Shown in pieces: positions 26,304 to 34,789 of a DNA stretch of 64,000 nucleotides. The stretch's first letter is position 1. Each line of letters begins with the position of its first letter. The position numbers and the translations under genes were made by a program. The notes beneath the pieces were generated by a model, which saw only the letters and a list, made by a program, of their open reading frames with translations, searched no databases and was not told the origin of the DNA. Origin of the DNA: CAZEAC01 sp964510065 (GTDB taxonomy: Bacteria > Bdellovibrionota_C > UBA2361 > CAIXSY01); contig CAZEAC010000011.1 in the NCBI GenBank assembly GCA_964510065.1, positions 1 through 64,000 on the forward strand, written 5' to 3'.

Positions 26304-26966
26304 CTATTCTTCTTTGTGCTTACACGGTTTCTTTTTTATAAGCTTCTTAAGCGCGCTTAGATTTTCTTTCTTTTGCGATTCGCGCAAGCTCTTGGCAGCG
26401 GGAGTATGCCATGTATGCTCATGGAGCATTACTAACAAGTTACGCAGGAACTCATCGCGCGACGCTACCGCGCGCTCACGCATAATCAGCTCAGACTTTT
26501 CAAAAAAATCCTTTCTACCCAAGTTCGACATATCGGCATCAAGCAAATAGCCTGCAAGCTTACTGCTCGGCACCTGCCGGGCCACGCCCCTAATAAACTT
26601 GATTGTTGTGTCAAGAATGAGCTTTCTTACTACCGCAACCTCATCTTCGGAAAAACGCCCCATTTTTTTTAATGTTTCCTCGGCGAGGTCTGCGCTCACC
26701 TTCTCGTTCTCGTCACCTTGCGCGCTAAATCCGGTGTCATGAAACGCCGCCGCAATCGCCAAAAGCTCAAGCTCGCGACGCGGAAGGCTGTCAGCCAACC
26801 CAAACCGAACGACCTCGGCAAGTACTTCGCGGGTGTGATCGAGATTGTGATAGACTAGATTTCTCGGGAGCTCTTCGCGAAGCACGCCATACGCAGTCTG
26901 AATTTCGGGAAATTGCTCTAGTTCGGCGACAAGAGCCTGATGATCGATGGAATCGGCCGGTTTCAC
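26304..26966 (-). CDS. HD-domain metal-dependent phosphohydrolase
   Basis: The 220-aa protein has the HD fold: YHNLDHTREVL at residues 39-49, AIAAAFHDTGFS near 72 with the HD pair, and LLDADMSNLG near 143 with the last metal-binding aspartate. Such enzymes hydrolyse nucleotides or other phosphomonoesters in the cytoplasm. The substrate cannot be told. The C-terminus is lysine-rich (LKKLIKKKPCKHKEE). A 30-aa membrane peptide gene lies 25 bases upstream on the same strand and may be co-transcribed. Confidence 0.85.
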   Translation of the reverse strand: MKPADSIDHQALVAELEQFPEIQTAYGVLREELPRNLVYHNLDHTREVLAEVVRFGLADSLPRRELELLAIAAAFHDTGFSAQGDENEKVSADLAEETLKKMGRFSEDEVAVVRKLILDTTIKFIRGVARQVPSSKLAGYLLDADMSNLGRKDFFEKSELIMRERAVASRDEFLRNLLVMLHEHTWHTPAAKSLRESQKKENLSALKKLIKKKPCKHKEE

Positions 26967-26991
26967 TGAATTTTTTCTACAAGTGTAGCTT

Positions 26992-27084
26992 TCATTGAGT
27001 ATATTTAAAAAGAAGCATCAATACGATAACCGCCAGCACAATAATTGCGGGGATCGCGTTCATTATCATAGTCGATCGCTTCAT
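26992..27084 (-). CDS. Very small membrane protein (30 aa)
   Basis: An ATG at 27084 preceded by an AGAGGAG ribosome binding site opens a 30-codon frame. It begins MKRSTMIMNAIP and continues with a hydrophobic helix, AIIVLAVIVLMLLFKYTQ. The strong binding site, basic N-terminus and single membrane span suggest a real small protein. It ends 25 bases before the HD-domain gene. No homologue was recognised. Confidence 0.5.
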   Translation of the reverse strand: MKRSTMIMNAIPAIIVLAVIVLMLLFKYTQ

Positions 27085-27191
27085 ATCTCCTCTTGAGCGT
27101 AACCAAAAAACAGCATCGTGAAAAGTGGCCCTCTAAAGCCTTTTAATTGCGTTGGGCTTCGAGTAGCGCCACGAGTACTCTGTTCACTAAG

Positions 27192-27270
27192 TTTTCCGCC
27201 TCCTTTCTGTCTCTGTGGTTTTTTTTAATAAACCACAGAGACACAGGGAGCACAGAGGCACGGAAGAGAA
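27192..27270. repeat. CTCTGTG palindromic repeat, copy 4
   Basis: The arms TCTGTCTCTGTGGTTT and AAACCACAGAGACACAGGGAGCACAGAGG flank an AT-rich loop. It lies downstream of tyrA, which is on the minus strand. A further short inverted repeat ending in AAGGAATCTAG covers the tyrA stop codon (27293-27316). Confidence 0.85.
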
Positions 27271-27312
27271 AAAAGGAAAGACATTTGCTGCTAATTCCAC
27301 AAGCTAAGGAAT

Positions 27313-28176
27313 CTAGGGCTCCATTCGCTTCATATCCTTTGCAAGATCACGAATCATTGAATCGGAAAGGGACTGTGCCTGTAAGGTAAATGCGCCAAGG
27401 TACTTGCGCACTGATTCGAACCGTTTCTTAAATTCTGCTTGATCGCCATCCGCGAGCACTTTCGCTAAGGCAGCAAAAGTCTTTTGCAACTCCTTTCGGA
27501 CAACTTCGCCATGCGAATTCTTGAGCTGTATGTCAGCGCAAAGGTCCGAGCTTTGCGCAAATAGCCGGCCCACCATCGTGATCTCGAGCAAAGAAAGTGG
27601 GCTCATATACTTGAGCAGCTCTTTCAGTGAGATTCCACTTTCTTCTAGCACCGTGGCGAATCCAATCTTTGTAAAATGAAGCAGCACCTGAACATATGCC
27701 ATCATCTTATCATGCTGTTCGGGGCTGCATTCTAAAAGCTCCGCACCAAGACCACGTAGATCATCGAGAATCTGCATTGCGCGTGGCCCATGGCGAACTG
27801 GGCAATAGAGAATTTTTTGGTGCTCGATATTTTCAACACTAGGGCCAAACATGGGGTGGAGCCCGAGCACTTCACCGCGACACTGCTGCTCCATACTCAT
27901 GCAAATGTCATGTTTGAGGCTGTTGATATCAAATAGCAGCGCATCTTTTCGCACATGCTTTCCGACCGCTCGCGCAACCGCCTCAGCAGCGTCCATGGGA
28001 ACCGCCAGCAACACGAAATCAAAGCGCACGATAAAATCATGCGCGAGCTCGTCACCCTTCTCCGCAATTTCTACCGCGTAACCACAGGCGTCAAAAAAGC
28101 GGGCGAAATTGGCGCCCATACGCCCACGTCCGCCTATCACCAATAGCGAAGGCTTGGCACCGGTCTTCGAAGACAT
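27313..28176 (-). CDS. tyrA: Prephenate dehydrogenase
   Basis: The 287-aa protein matches the dehydrogenase part of enterobacterial TyrA: a Rossmann start LLVIGGRGRMGANFARFF, LLAVPMDAAEAV, GLHPMFGPSVENI, AYVQVLLHFTKIGFA, and LEITMVGRLFAQSSDLCADIQ. It converts prephenate to 4-hydroxyphenylpyruvate with NAD in tyrosine synthesis. No chorismate mutase domain is attached at the N-terminus. The start overlaps the stop of tpx by one base (TAATG), so the two are translated together. Arogenate as substrate cannot be excluded. Confidence 0.92.
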   Translation of the reverse strand: MSSKTGAKPSLLVIGGRGRMGANFARFFDACGYAVEIAEKGDELAHDFIVRFDFVLLAVPMDAAEAVARAVGKHVRKDALLFDINSLKHDICMSMEQQCRGEVLGLHPMFGPSVENIEHQKILYCPVRHGPRAMQILDDLRGLGAELLECSPEQHDKMMAYVQVLLHFTKIGFATVLEESGISLKELLKYMSPLSLLEITMVGRLFAQSSDLCADIQLKNSHGEVVRKELQKTFAALAKVLADGDQAEFKKRFESVRKYLGAFTLQAQSLSDSMIRDLAKDMKRMEP

Positions 28177-28691
28177 TAGATACTCTCACGAACTGCTTTG
28201 AGCGCGGCTTCGTAATTAGGCTCTTGAGAGACTTCAGGGACATACTCGATATGGGTAATCTTACCCTGTGGGTTCACCACAAGCACAGCTCGTGCAAGAA
28301 GTCCCCAATCGGGAATCTCAACACCAAACGCTTCGCCAAAACTCCTATACTTAAAATCGCTTGCAGTCACCACATTCGCGACTGCTTCAGCTCCGCACCA
28401 ACGTTTCTGCGCGAAAGGCAGATCACGGCTTACAGTAAGAATGGTGGCCTTTGAAGACAATTCAGTGGCTTCTTTATTAAAGCGCTTTGTTTGTAATGCG
28501 CAGGTTGGGGTATCAAGGCTCGGAACTATCGAGATAATAAGCGCCTTTCCTTTGAAACTATCACTCTTTATATCGCTCATATCATTCGCGGTGAGTAAAA
28601 ATGAAGGAATGCTATCGCCAACTTTCAGCGCCTTGCCCTTAATCGTCAATTTGGCACCTTTAAATGAAATATTTTGGTTCGATGAATTCAT
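28176..28691 (-). CDS. tpx: Thiol peroxidase
   Basis: The 171-aa protein is an atypical two-cysteine peroxiredoxin of the Tpx family. The peroxidatic cysteine is in SLDTPTCALQTKRFN and the resolving cysteine in KRWCGAEAV. NISFKGAKLTIKGKALKVGDS at the start and GLLARAVLVVNPQGKITHIEYVPE near the end also match. It reduces peroxides using thioredoxin. The ATG at 28691 is chosen because GGAGGG lies 7 bases before it; a TTG two codons earlier would sit too close to that site. It shares a transcript with tyrA. Confidence 0.95.
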   Translation of the reverse strand: MNSSNQNISFKGAKLTIKGKALKVGDSIPSFLLTANDMSDIKSDSFKGKALIISIVPSLDTPTCALQTKRFNKEATELSSKATILTVSRDLPFAQKRWCGAEAVANVVTASDFKYRSFGEAFGVEIPDWGLLARAVLVVNPQGKITHIEYVPEVSQEPNYEAALKAVRESI

Positions 28692-28745
28692 GCGCAAGCC
28701 CTCCGCGTAAAAGGTTAGCGCACCTCAGTGATAGGGTTCAAGGAC

Positions 28746-28929
28746 CTAGCCCGCAAATCTCACCAGGGTTCTGCTCCGGCAAGCGATCTGCCCGCAACTC
28801 CTGCGGAATCCTTGTCACGAGTGCTCGACAGCCTGTTAGGCTGTCTCCGCCCTCGTTCCGGCGGATTCCTTCGGATTTACGAGCATCTCGCTCGCCTCGC
28901 GACGAACCCTGGTGTGATTTGCGGGCTAG
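28746..28929. repeat. Palindromic element with conserved covarying core (copy F)
   Basis: Arms 28746-28771 (CTAGCCCGCAAATCTCACC...) and 28904-28929 are complementary in 25 of 26 positions. The inner core at about 28800-28870 repeats that at 20493-20570. Its hairpin is ACAGCCTGTTAGGCTGT where the other copy has CAAGCCTGATAGGCTTG, so the stem changes keep pairing. An outer stem GGAATCC ... GGATTCC also pairs. The bases just after the right end (CTAGCCTGGACTTCT) recur in the element at 48927-48988. Confidence 0.85.
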
Positions 28930-28961
28930 CCTGGACTTCTTTAGAAATTGTTACTGTTTAG

Positions 28962-29321
28962 CTATCGTTTCAGTTCGGCGAGAACTTCTTCAACGACACT
29001 CCGACTACGTGGCAATTTCTTCGCCGCAGCCGAAGCTATAGTGGTGAGAGGAACACGATTATTCGGATTAAATCCCTCAATTTCAAGTTGGTTATTGGCG
29101 TCGTGACAAACGGCTGGCGAGATTTGCATGGACCTAACTGCTGCGGTATCACCTGCCGCAGCAGACGTCGGAAGAACAGAGGGAAGAACAGACGCGGTAA
29201 GTGATGAAGGTTTCTCTGGCGACACAGCATCCGCTTTGGCAGGCGGACGTGTCGACGCCTGCTCAGCATTGCGCGCGGGAAAAATTAACGCTTTAGGATG
29301 CAGCACCTGAGCAGCATTCAT
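28962..29321 (-). CDS. Hypothetical Ala/Pro/Ser-rich protein
   Basis: The 119-aa frame is rich in Ala, Pro and Ser and looks disordered (SSLTASVLPSVLPTSAAAGDTAAV), ending in a charged helix, RSRSVVEEVLAELKR. No domain, signal peptide or membrane span is visible. A 60-codon frame on the other strand overlaps it. It is divergent from the Fic gene. The call rests on length and a plausible C-terminal helix only. Confidence 0.4.
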   Translation of the reverse strand: MNAAQVLHPKALIFPARNAEQASTRPPAKADAVSPEKPSSLTASVLPSVLPTSAAAGDTAAVRSMQISPAVCHDANNQLEIEGFNPNNRVPLTTIASAAAKKLPRSRSVVEEVLAELKR

Positions 29322-29398
29322 AACCTAGAAAGATTAACACGGCAGTTGTTTCTTCGCAAATTCAAAGTATCTTCTTCGCTGGTATGATATTTTAACTC

Positions 29399-30385
29399 AT
29401 GGAACAGGAACGAAAGGGCATGGACGAATCACCACACGAGCAGAATCCGGAGCGATCTCGGGCAAATATCAACGCTGAGCAATCTGGGAAGTTGGCCAAA
29501 CGGTCTTTTAAACAGCTCGTTCCTTGGCCCTTACTACACGATGATATTACGAAGGATAGCGCTGGAAATGATGTAACCGAGGAGAAAGCAGAGCAACGAT
29601 ATCGAATTCAGTTTGCTATTAACGCCCATGCTGCCTTTGAACTTCTCACCTATTTCAAGGAGAACACGGAAAATCTGACGCCAAAACATTTCTTGGGTCT
29701 TCATAAAGTTCTCTTTTCGGGCATATACAAGGCACCCGGTGAATATCGCACTGGCAAGATGAACTTCGGCGGATGGTTTCCCGTTCTCCCCGAAGAGCTT
29801 CCAATCGAGATGGACCTTGCCTTTGTTCAATTTAGAAAGATCCTGGCAGACGAACTGATCAGCAGATCTGACGTAAGCATTAACCTGCTCGGCGCCTTCG
29901 CATTTTTATATGCGCGTACTACTGCGATTCAGCCTTTCGTGGATGGAAACAAACGCACCGGAAGGTACTGGATCTCCGGCATCTTGGGCGAGTCAGTTGA
30001 AGAAGTCGAAGATCTGTGGGCCGATGCCCGGGCTCACGAACACGCGCTCATCGAAGAGGGGCTCCATGGTAATCTGCGCCCTCTGGTTAATATCATGCTG
30101 CGGGTTTTTGACCCGTCGAAAATCTCTGACGAACCTATCTGGGCTCCTTTTCGAATTGTCCCTCCACCGGGAGGCGAGCGGCCCTACCACTCCGTAGACG
30201 AGGCACTTTTGCAGGTGGGAATGACACCAGAAAGCTGGGAAAGCTGGCGCGAAAAACAGGCGGCACTAAAAAAAAGTGTTGGAGAGATATTTGGCCGACC
30301 CCGAACTTTCGAGTCCAGGCTCTCAGGAGTATTCGATGTTCTTGGGACGTGGCTTCGGAAACTAGTAGGAAGAAAAGGTCCGTAA
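29399..30385 (+). CDS. Fic-domain protein with altered catalytic motif
   Basis: The 328-aa protein carries a Fic domain at about residues 65-225, including GLHKVLFSGIYKAPGEYRTGKMNFGG and the active-site loop. The loop reads IQPFVDGNKRTGRY, so the catalytic histidine of the usual HPFx[DE]GNxRxxR is Gln178 (codon CAG); the rest of the motif is intact. Fic enzymes transfer AMP or other nucleotide parts to proteins, with the histidine as general base. This copy may be inactive, be a different transferase, or keep only ligand binding. The C-terminal 100 residues are of unknown fold. No antitoxin gene is adjacent. Confidence 0.85.
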   Translation: MEQERKGMDESPHEQNPERSRANINAEQSGKLAKRSFKQLVPWPLLHDDITKDSAGNDVTEEKAEQRYRIQFAINAHAAFELLTYFKENTENLTPKHFLGLHKVLFSGIYKAPGEYRTGKMNFGGWFPVLPEELPIEMDLAFVQFRKILADELISRSDVSINLLGAFAFLYARTTAIQPFVDGNKRTGRYWISGILGESVEEVEDLWADARAHEHALIEEGLHGNLRPLVNIMLRVFDPSKISDEPIWAPFRIVPPPGGERPYHSVDEALLQVGMTPESWESWREKQAALKKSVGEIFGRPRTFESRLSGVFDVLGTWLRKLVGRKGP

Positions 30386-30401
30386 TTAATGCTCGAGAGC
30401 T

Positions 30402-30767
30402 CTATTTGCCTACTGGCTTACGTGCCGCTCGCTGCAGGCGCGCAAGTTTTTTAGCAAGCTTATTAAGCTGGTCTTGAAGGTCAGCGCGGCTATTCTCGCA
30501 GCTGACTAAGGCATCACCAACTTTATTTGTTACATCACCAGCACATTCAAGCGCATATTTCGCCGCACATTCGCCAGAATTATACGGCGCATACACCGTG
30601 CCATCAGAATTGCAGGGATGAATCGCCGCACACACTAGGTCACCATCACTTTCCGCGAGTGCGGGGCTACACACCATTAACGTAGCTCCGAGGATCACCA
30701 TTGCGAAGTTGGGGAACATGCGAATTTGACGTAAGAAATTTGATGATATGTTGCAGCTAGACTTCAT
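30402..30767 (-). CDS. Small secreted cysteine-containing protein
   Basis: The 121-aa product has a signal peptide ending near SPALA (residue about 38), then a mature part of about 83 residues with four or five cysteines (VCAAIHPCNSDG, GECAAKYALECAGD, SCENSR) and a C-terminal basic coiled helix, DLQDQLNKLAKKLARLQRAA. Disulfides are likely in the periplasm. An internal ATG at 30719 (MFPNFAMVILGATL) could be the real start, as neither has a good ribosome binding site. Function unknown. It is convergent with the Fic gene. Confidence 0.6.
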   Translation of the reverse strand: MKSSCNISSNFLRQIRMFPNFAMVILGATLMVCSPALAESDGDLVCAAIHPCNSDGTVYAPYNSGECAAKYALECAGDVTNKVGDALVSCENSRADLQDQLNKLAKKLARLQRAARKPVGK

Positions 30768-30880
30768 GGCAACAAATCAGGGCAAGCCGGTCTTATGCTT
30801 CAAAAAAGATGTAGAGCATTGAAGTAGCAACACTTTTCGCTGCGCTGGTTATTGCCGGTTATGGCCTAATCTTACTCCAG

Positions 30881-31834
30881 TCAATGCCCCGCCTTTGGCC
30901 TTACTCGTGGCAAGTAGTCATTACGCACTCCACATAGAACTTTCAAACACGCTGCAAGATCGGAAGCATGCAATGAAAGAACTGACTCATAATCATCTTT
31001 GCGGTATCCACCAAAAAGGCTCAATGTAAGCGGGAGCGGTTGATCACGGCCAACATCAATATCGCGGACCCATTCATAGATCATGCGGCTGCATTCGAGC
31101 CATTCTTCGGTCGTACACTGTCCACCAAGATCATCATCTTTATGCGAATCTGCTCCGTGACACATTACCACATAATGAATCTTTCCCTCGCGCACCAACT
31201 CGCCAAGCATGCGAAGCTGCTGAGCCAGATCATTGCCAAACTGCCGATGTGCCCCGATAGGATTGATATTGCAACCAAGTGGAATCGCTTGGTCAAGATC
31301 CGGCACAAAAGCTCGGCTATCTTCAATACTGTTTCCGTAGTGCGCATCAAGATCAAGATAAGCACCGCACACTCCTCTTTCACGAAACAGTCTGACCGAT
31401 GCCAAAACCTGCCCGCTAAAAGTGCAAAAGCCCTGCCCTCTCGTCGGCGTTGCGTGATGAAAGCCGCTCGTAGGGCTAAAGGTTATCTGTGCTGGATGAT
31501 CAAGAGCATAAGCTACCGCGTGATAGAGACTTGCATTGGTGTAACGCACGGAACGGGCGAAATCTGAACTCCAGGGGATGCCGTTGGAAGAGCAGAGCGG
31601 CGCGCGTCCAGCAAAGAAGTCTTCGACGTAATTCTGCATATGCGCCACTCTAAACTCAGCTGGCGTAAATGGCACAAAGTTTTCGTCGCGCGAAAAGTGC
31701 GCTCCTAAGCCGACTCGCTCGAGATGCTCAAGAAGCAGGCGCGGCTTCTCAGGTGAACGCGAAAAGCTTTGGTTAAGATCCGAATCGAGCGCCTGATTTT
31801 TATTATAAAGCACACGTATCTGGTTTTCACGCAT
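30881..31834 (-). CDS. Histone-deacetylase-family zinc hydrolase
   Basis: The 317-aa protein has the arginase/deacetylase fold of HDAC and AcuC-type enzymes. Visible catalytic parts are SGFHHATPTRGQGFCTFS (tandem His), AYLDLDAHYGNSIED (zinc-binding Asp-x-His), CHGADSHKDDDLGGQCTTEEW (second zinc Asp) and FGGYRKDD (the Gly-Gly-Tyr at the active site). Bacterial members deacetylate acetyl-lysine in proteins, acetoin-pathway enzymes or acetylpolyamines. The substrate is unknown and no acetoin genes are near. It is a single gene on the minus strand. Confidence 0.9.
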   Translation of the reverse strand: MRENQIRVLYNKNQALDSDLNQSFSRSPEKPRLLLEHLERVGLGAHFSRDENFVPFTPAEFRVAHMQNYVEDFFAGRAPLCSSNGIPWSSDFARSVRYTNASLYHAVAYALDHPAQITFSPTSGFHHATPTRGQGFCTFSGQVLASVRLFRERGVCGAYLDLDAHYGNSIEDSRAFVPDLDQAIPLGCNINPIGAHRQFGNDLAQQLRMLGELVREGKIHYVVMCHGADSHKDDDLGGQCTTEEWLECSRMIYEWVRDIDVGRDQPLPLTLSLFGGYRKDDYESVLSLHASDLAACLKVLCGVRNDYLPRVRPKAGH

Positions 31835-31954
31835 GGCTTATCAATGCCATAACTGCCTGCGGTAAAAAAGCAATTATTGGCCGAAATATTTCTCTCGCAC
31901 TCACGCGCGAAGTACATAAAGCAGAGACTGTAGCGGGATGCGCTTCAAGCTTGG

Positions 31955-34717
31955 TTAACGAAACTGAAGCCCGGTCGGTGCCGCTGGCGCGTTGTTGTTC
32001 GTATTCAAGTTTCGATAAGCAGCCCACATCGCGTCGACAAAATTGCTCGCGGATTGACCCGATCCCGAGCGCCCCTTGAACGTGCCATGCCGCTTTGGAT
32101 ACCGTCCGCACAGCTTTCCAGGTTGGCAGCTGAAAATCGATTCGGTCGATCCGGCGACTAAGTTGGGATCAAGAATACAGTGATGCTTTCCGTCGGAGGT
32201 CTTGAAGTCACCAAAGGTCTTGCCGAAGTAAGTATAGCTGCAGTTTCCGCCACTACATCCGGTGGCTGCACCGGAAGCGAACGAGTAGCTGCAGGCGGCG
32301 CCAGGATTGGATCCGCCGACGCAGCTGCCGCGAGGCGTATAGTCGCAGGTTCCACCGCCAAGGCAGGCTGAATTGCCCGAAGTTTCATAGGCATCAGGGA
32401 CAAATAGCTCCTCTTGCGTCGAGCATCGCGCTCCGGGATTAGATCCGCCGACACAGCTTCCCGTAAACGGCGCGCAGGCATCCGGCTGAGTCCACTGCCC
32501 GATATTCATCCAGCGATCGACATAGTCAAAAAAGTTCGGATTATTCCAGGACTGCTTAATGATAGGAATAAGCGCTCCGACAAGAGCAGCACCTTTCCAG
32601 CTTCCGCCTGAGGTAAAATCCAGCTGATAGCCGTCGCCAACCGATCGAAGTCCCGCCGATTCGGTGTAGCCGTAAGGGTCCACGGCAAAGGAAAATGAAT
32701 TAGATAATACGCCGGAAAGTCTCTGCGTCCAGTAGTTGCCATAGTCCGCTTCTTCGAGCGGTCTTTCAAGAAGTCCATAAGTCGGCACTCCCGAGCGAGT
32801 CTTTTGCTCAAGACAAACATCCTCGAGATCGATTCGGTAGTGATGTGCCTGCCAATCAATGTGGTCCATAATCTCGGCGCTATCGAGCATCGCCCCGGCA
32901 AACGCAATCGAGACTTTTTCTCCGGCCCACATCGATTCGCCTAGATTAAAGCCATTCTCCCAAAGCGTCGAGGTGTGGTAGCGATCGATGCCGCCCTGCA
33001 CAACCGCAATAAGCAGATCCATTCTGTCTTCCATCGGCTCGTTGAGCATGAGCCGGAGGATGGCTTCGTTGTTATTACGGGCAACCGAAGGCCAATAAGC
33101 CGGATGGTTAAGAAGCGGTGCCATTTCGTTTGTATAGCTTGCGAGATAAGAAAACTGCATTCGACGCATTTTCTCAAATAGACTTCTAATTGAGGGAGTG
33201 CCTTCAACTCGGGCGAGAGAAGGTAATCGATTCAATTGTAGCTGGTTCAACGAATAAAACGGCTTATTCGCTCCAACATAGGGAGGTCTAAAAACTGATT
33301 TGCCGTAGTTGGCAGGTATCGAGGCGACGACGGTAAGTACCGCGGCCGTTTTTAGACAGGTGGTGTAGGTCGGCTGGCTTTTACATCCGGTCACCTTGGT
33401 TGGATCGATGTCCTGGTCAATACTGTACGCCTTGACAAGTGATTGTCCCGGCTGAGCCGAATAAGGTAGCGGCGGTACCCGCTGCGGATCGAATGAGCGC
33501 TGGCTTTCCGGTCCCTGATCGGAGTGCCCCTTCTGACCAAAGTCAAATGCTTGAGTCGGATGATCTCTTACCTGCTGCACAGTCTGAGGCACGGGATTTA
33601 CCTCCCATCCATTGTGAAGTCCGTTGAAGCTAGGGCTGATATTTTGAACAATCACCGGACCTAAAACCCAATAATCACCATTGGCAAACATTCCAGCTGA
33701 ATAGTAACCGTCAAAAAGCCATTCGATTTGGTACTGGCTCACCGAGCGAAACTTCATGCCCTCGATCCACACGCCGGTCACCTTGTCGAGATCAATCCCG
33801 TCGACTTGGACGTCTTGACTCGGCGCGGATCGAAAGGTGATCGGAAACTGATACGAGCCAGAGATGCTCGGTGAAAGCTTTTCGTTATAGGTGCCGGAGT
33901 ATACAAGGCAGGTATCTCCAGGCCTGACGGCAAGCGCGCAGGCATTGAGCGTGGAGAAGTCGCCGCTGCCGTCTTTTTTCACCGTGCGCACGGTGGGGAC
34001 TATCGGCGCAGGCGTTACGGTTGATACGCTGAGTTGATTGACCTCGACGGTCGAGAGCGCCCGATCGTAGATACGAAGGTCATCGACGCTTCCCTTATAG
34101 GTGCTGCCGTAATTGTGAATATAGGTTAGTCGCGCTCCGAAACCTATCTGAGAGACTTGGCTCGTGTTGGTCGAGCTCGTGGACTGAGCAACTCCGTTCT
34201 TATAGCCAGTTACCTGGCCATTACCGTCAAATACGACCGCGTAATGGGTCCACACTCCAGCGGGGCCAAGGTTTGCGACGAGCGGCGACAGTCCGTTGTT
34301 GGACGGAAGCGAGTCCGATGTCATTACAAGCTGTCCACCGTATATCATGATGCTAAAGCGCTCATTGAGATCGATATTACTTATTATTCGCCGGTCGTGG
34401 TTCAGGTCAGACGGTTTAATCCAAAAACTAATAGTCTTGGCCGAGGTCTTTATCGAAGCGAAATCTCCAAGGTCGATAAAGTCATCAACACCATCAAGAT
34501 CAATCGCTCCGCCAATTCTTCCGGCGCTCCATGAGCCGCCATTCAAGGATCCGGTATTTCCGTGCCAAGAGTAATCATGCAACGTTGATCCAACCCCTTC
34601 ATCGAGGGGCCACCAGGCAACCAGTCCGGATTCAAGGCTAGATTGCGCGGCCGCGTCCCTCATGAATGGCAGCGTGAAAAGAGCGAGGCCAAAGAAAATC
34701 GCTAGGATAGTTTTCAT
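31955..34717 (-). CDS. Large secreted LamG-domain protein
   Basis: The 920-aa protein starts at the ATG at 34717, which gives a clean signal peptide (MKTILAIFFGLALFTLPFMRDAAA); an upstream TTG is less likely. Residues 30-235 form a LamG/concanavalin-like jellyroll (LVAWWPLDEGVGSTLHDYSWHGNTG, DDLRIYDRALS). A part beginning VRTVKKDGSGDFSTLNACALAV follows and resembles right-handed beta-helix proteins. The last 300 residues are unknown, with a cysteine-rich repeat GSCVGGSNPGAxC occurring twice. A carbohydrate-binding or carbohydrate-degrading extracellular role is likely, but no catalytic residues were identified. Confidence 0.82.
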   Translation of the reverse strand: MKTILAIFFGLALFTLPFMRDAAAQSSLESGLVAWWPLDEGVGSTLHDYSWHGNTGSLNGGSWSAGRIGGAIDLDGVDDFIDLGDFASIKTSAKTISFWIKPSDLNHDRRIISNIDLNERFSIMIYGGQLVMTSDSLPSNNGLSPLVANLGPAGVWTHYAVVFDGNGQVTGYKNGVAQSTSSTNTSQVSQIGFGARLTYIHNYGSTYKGSVDDLRIYDRALSTVEVNQLSVSTVTPAPIVPTVRTVKKDGSGDFSTLNACALAVRPGDTCLVYSGTYNEKLSPSISGSYQFPITFRSAPSQDVQVDGIDLDKVTGVWIEGMKFRSVSQYQIEWLFDGYYSAGMFANGDYWVLGPVIVQNISPSFNGLHNGWEVNPVPQTVQQVRDHPTQAFDFGQKGHSDQGPESQRSFDPQRVPPLPYSAQPGQSLVKAYSIDQDIDPTKVTGCKSQPTYTTCLKTAAVLTVVASIPANYGKSVFRPPYVGANKPFYSLNQLQLNRLPSLARVEGTPSIRSLFEKMRRMQFSYLASYTNEMAPLLNHPAYWPSVARNNNEAILRLMLNEPMEDRMDLLIAVVQGGIDRYHTSTLWENGFNLGESMWAGEKVSIAFAGAMLDSAEIMDHIDWQAHHYRIDLEDVCLEQKTRSGVPTYGLLERPLEEADYGNYWTQRLSGVLSNSFSFAVDPYGYTESAGLRSVGDGYQLDFTSGGSWKGAALVGALIPIIKQSWNNPNFFDYVDRWMNIGQWTQPDACAPFTGSCVGGSNPGARCSTQEELFVPDAYETSGNSACLGGGTCDYTPRGSCVGGSNPGAACSYSFASGAATGCSGGNCSYTYFGKTFGDFKTSDGKHHCILDPNLVAGSTESIFSCQPGKLCGRYPKRHGTFKGRSGSGQSASNFVDAMWAAYRNLNTNNNAPAAPTGLQFR

Positions 34718-34789
34718 ATACGAACTCTTATCATTATATACCAAATAAAGCAGCTACGCCTGAAAGCCCTAAAGGGAGCTCGAGGATCC

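Noticed and set aside
29128..29310. 60-codon plus-strand frame opposite the Ala/Pro-rich gene
   Set aside because: It is shorter, without a ribosome binding site, and arises from the same biased composition.
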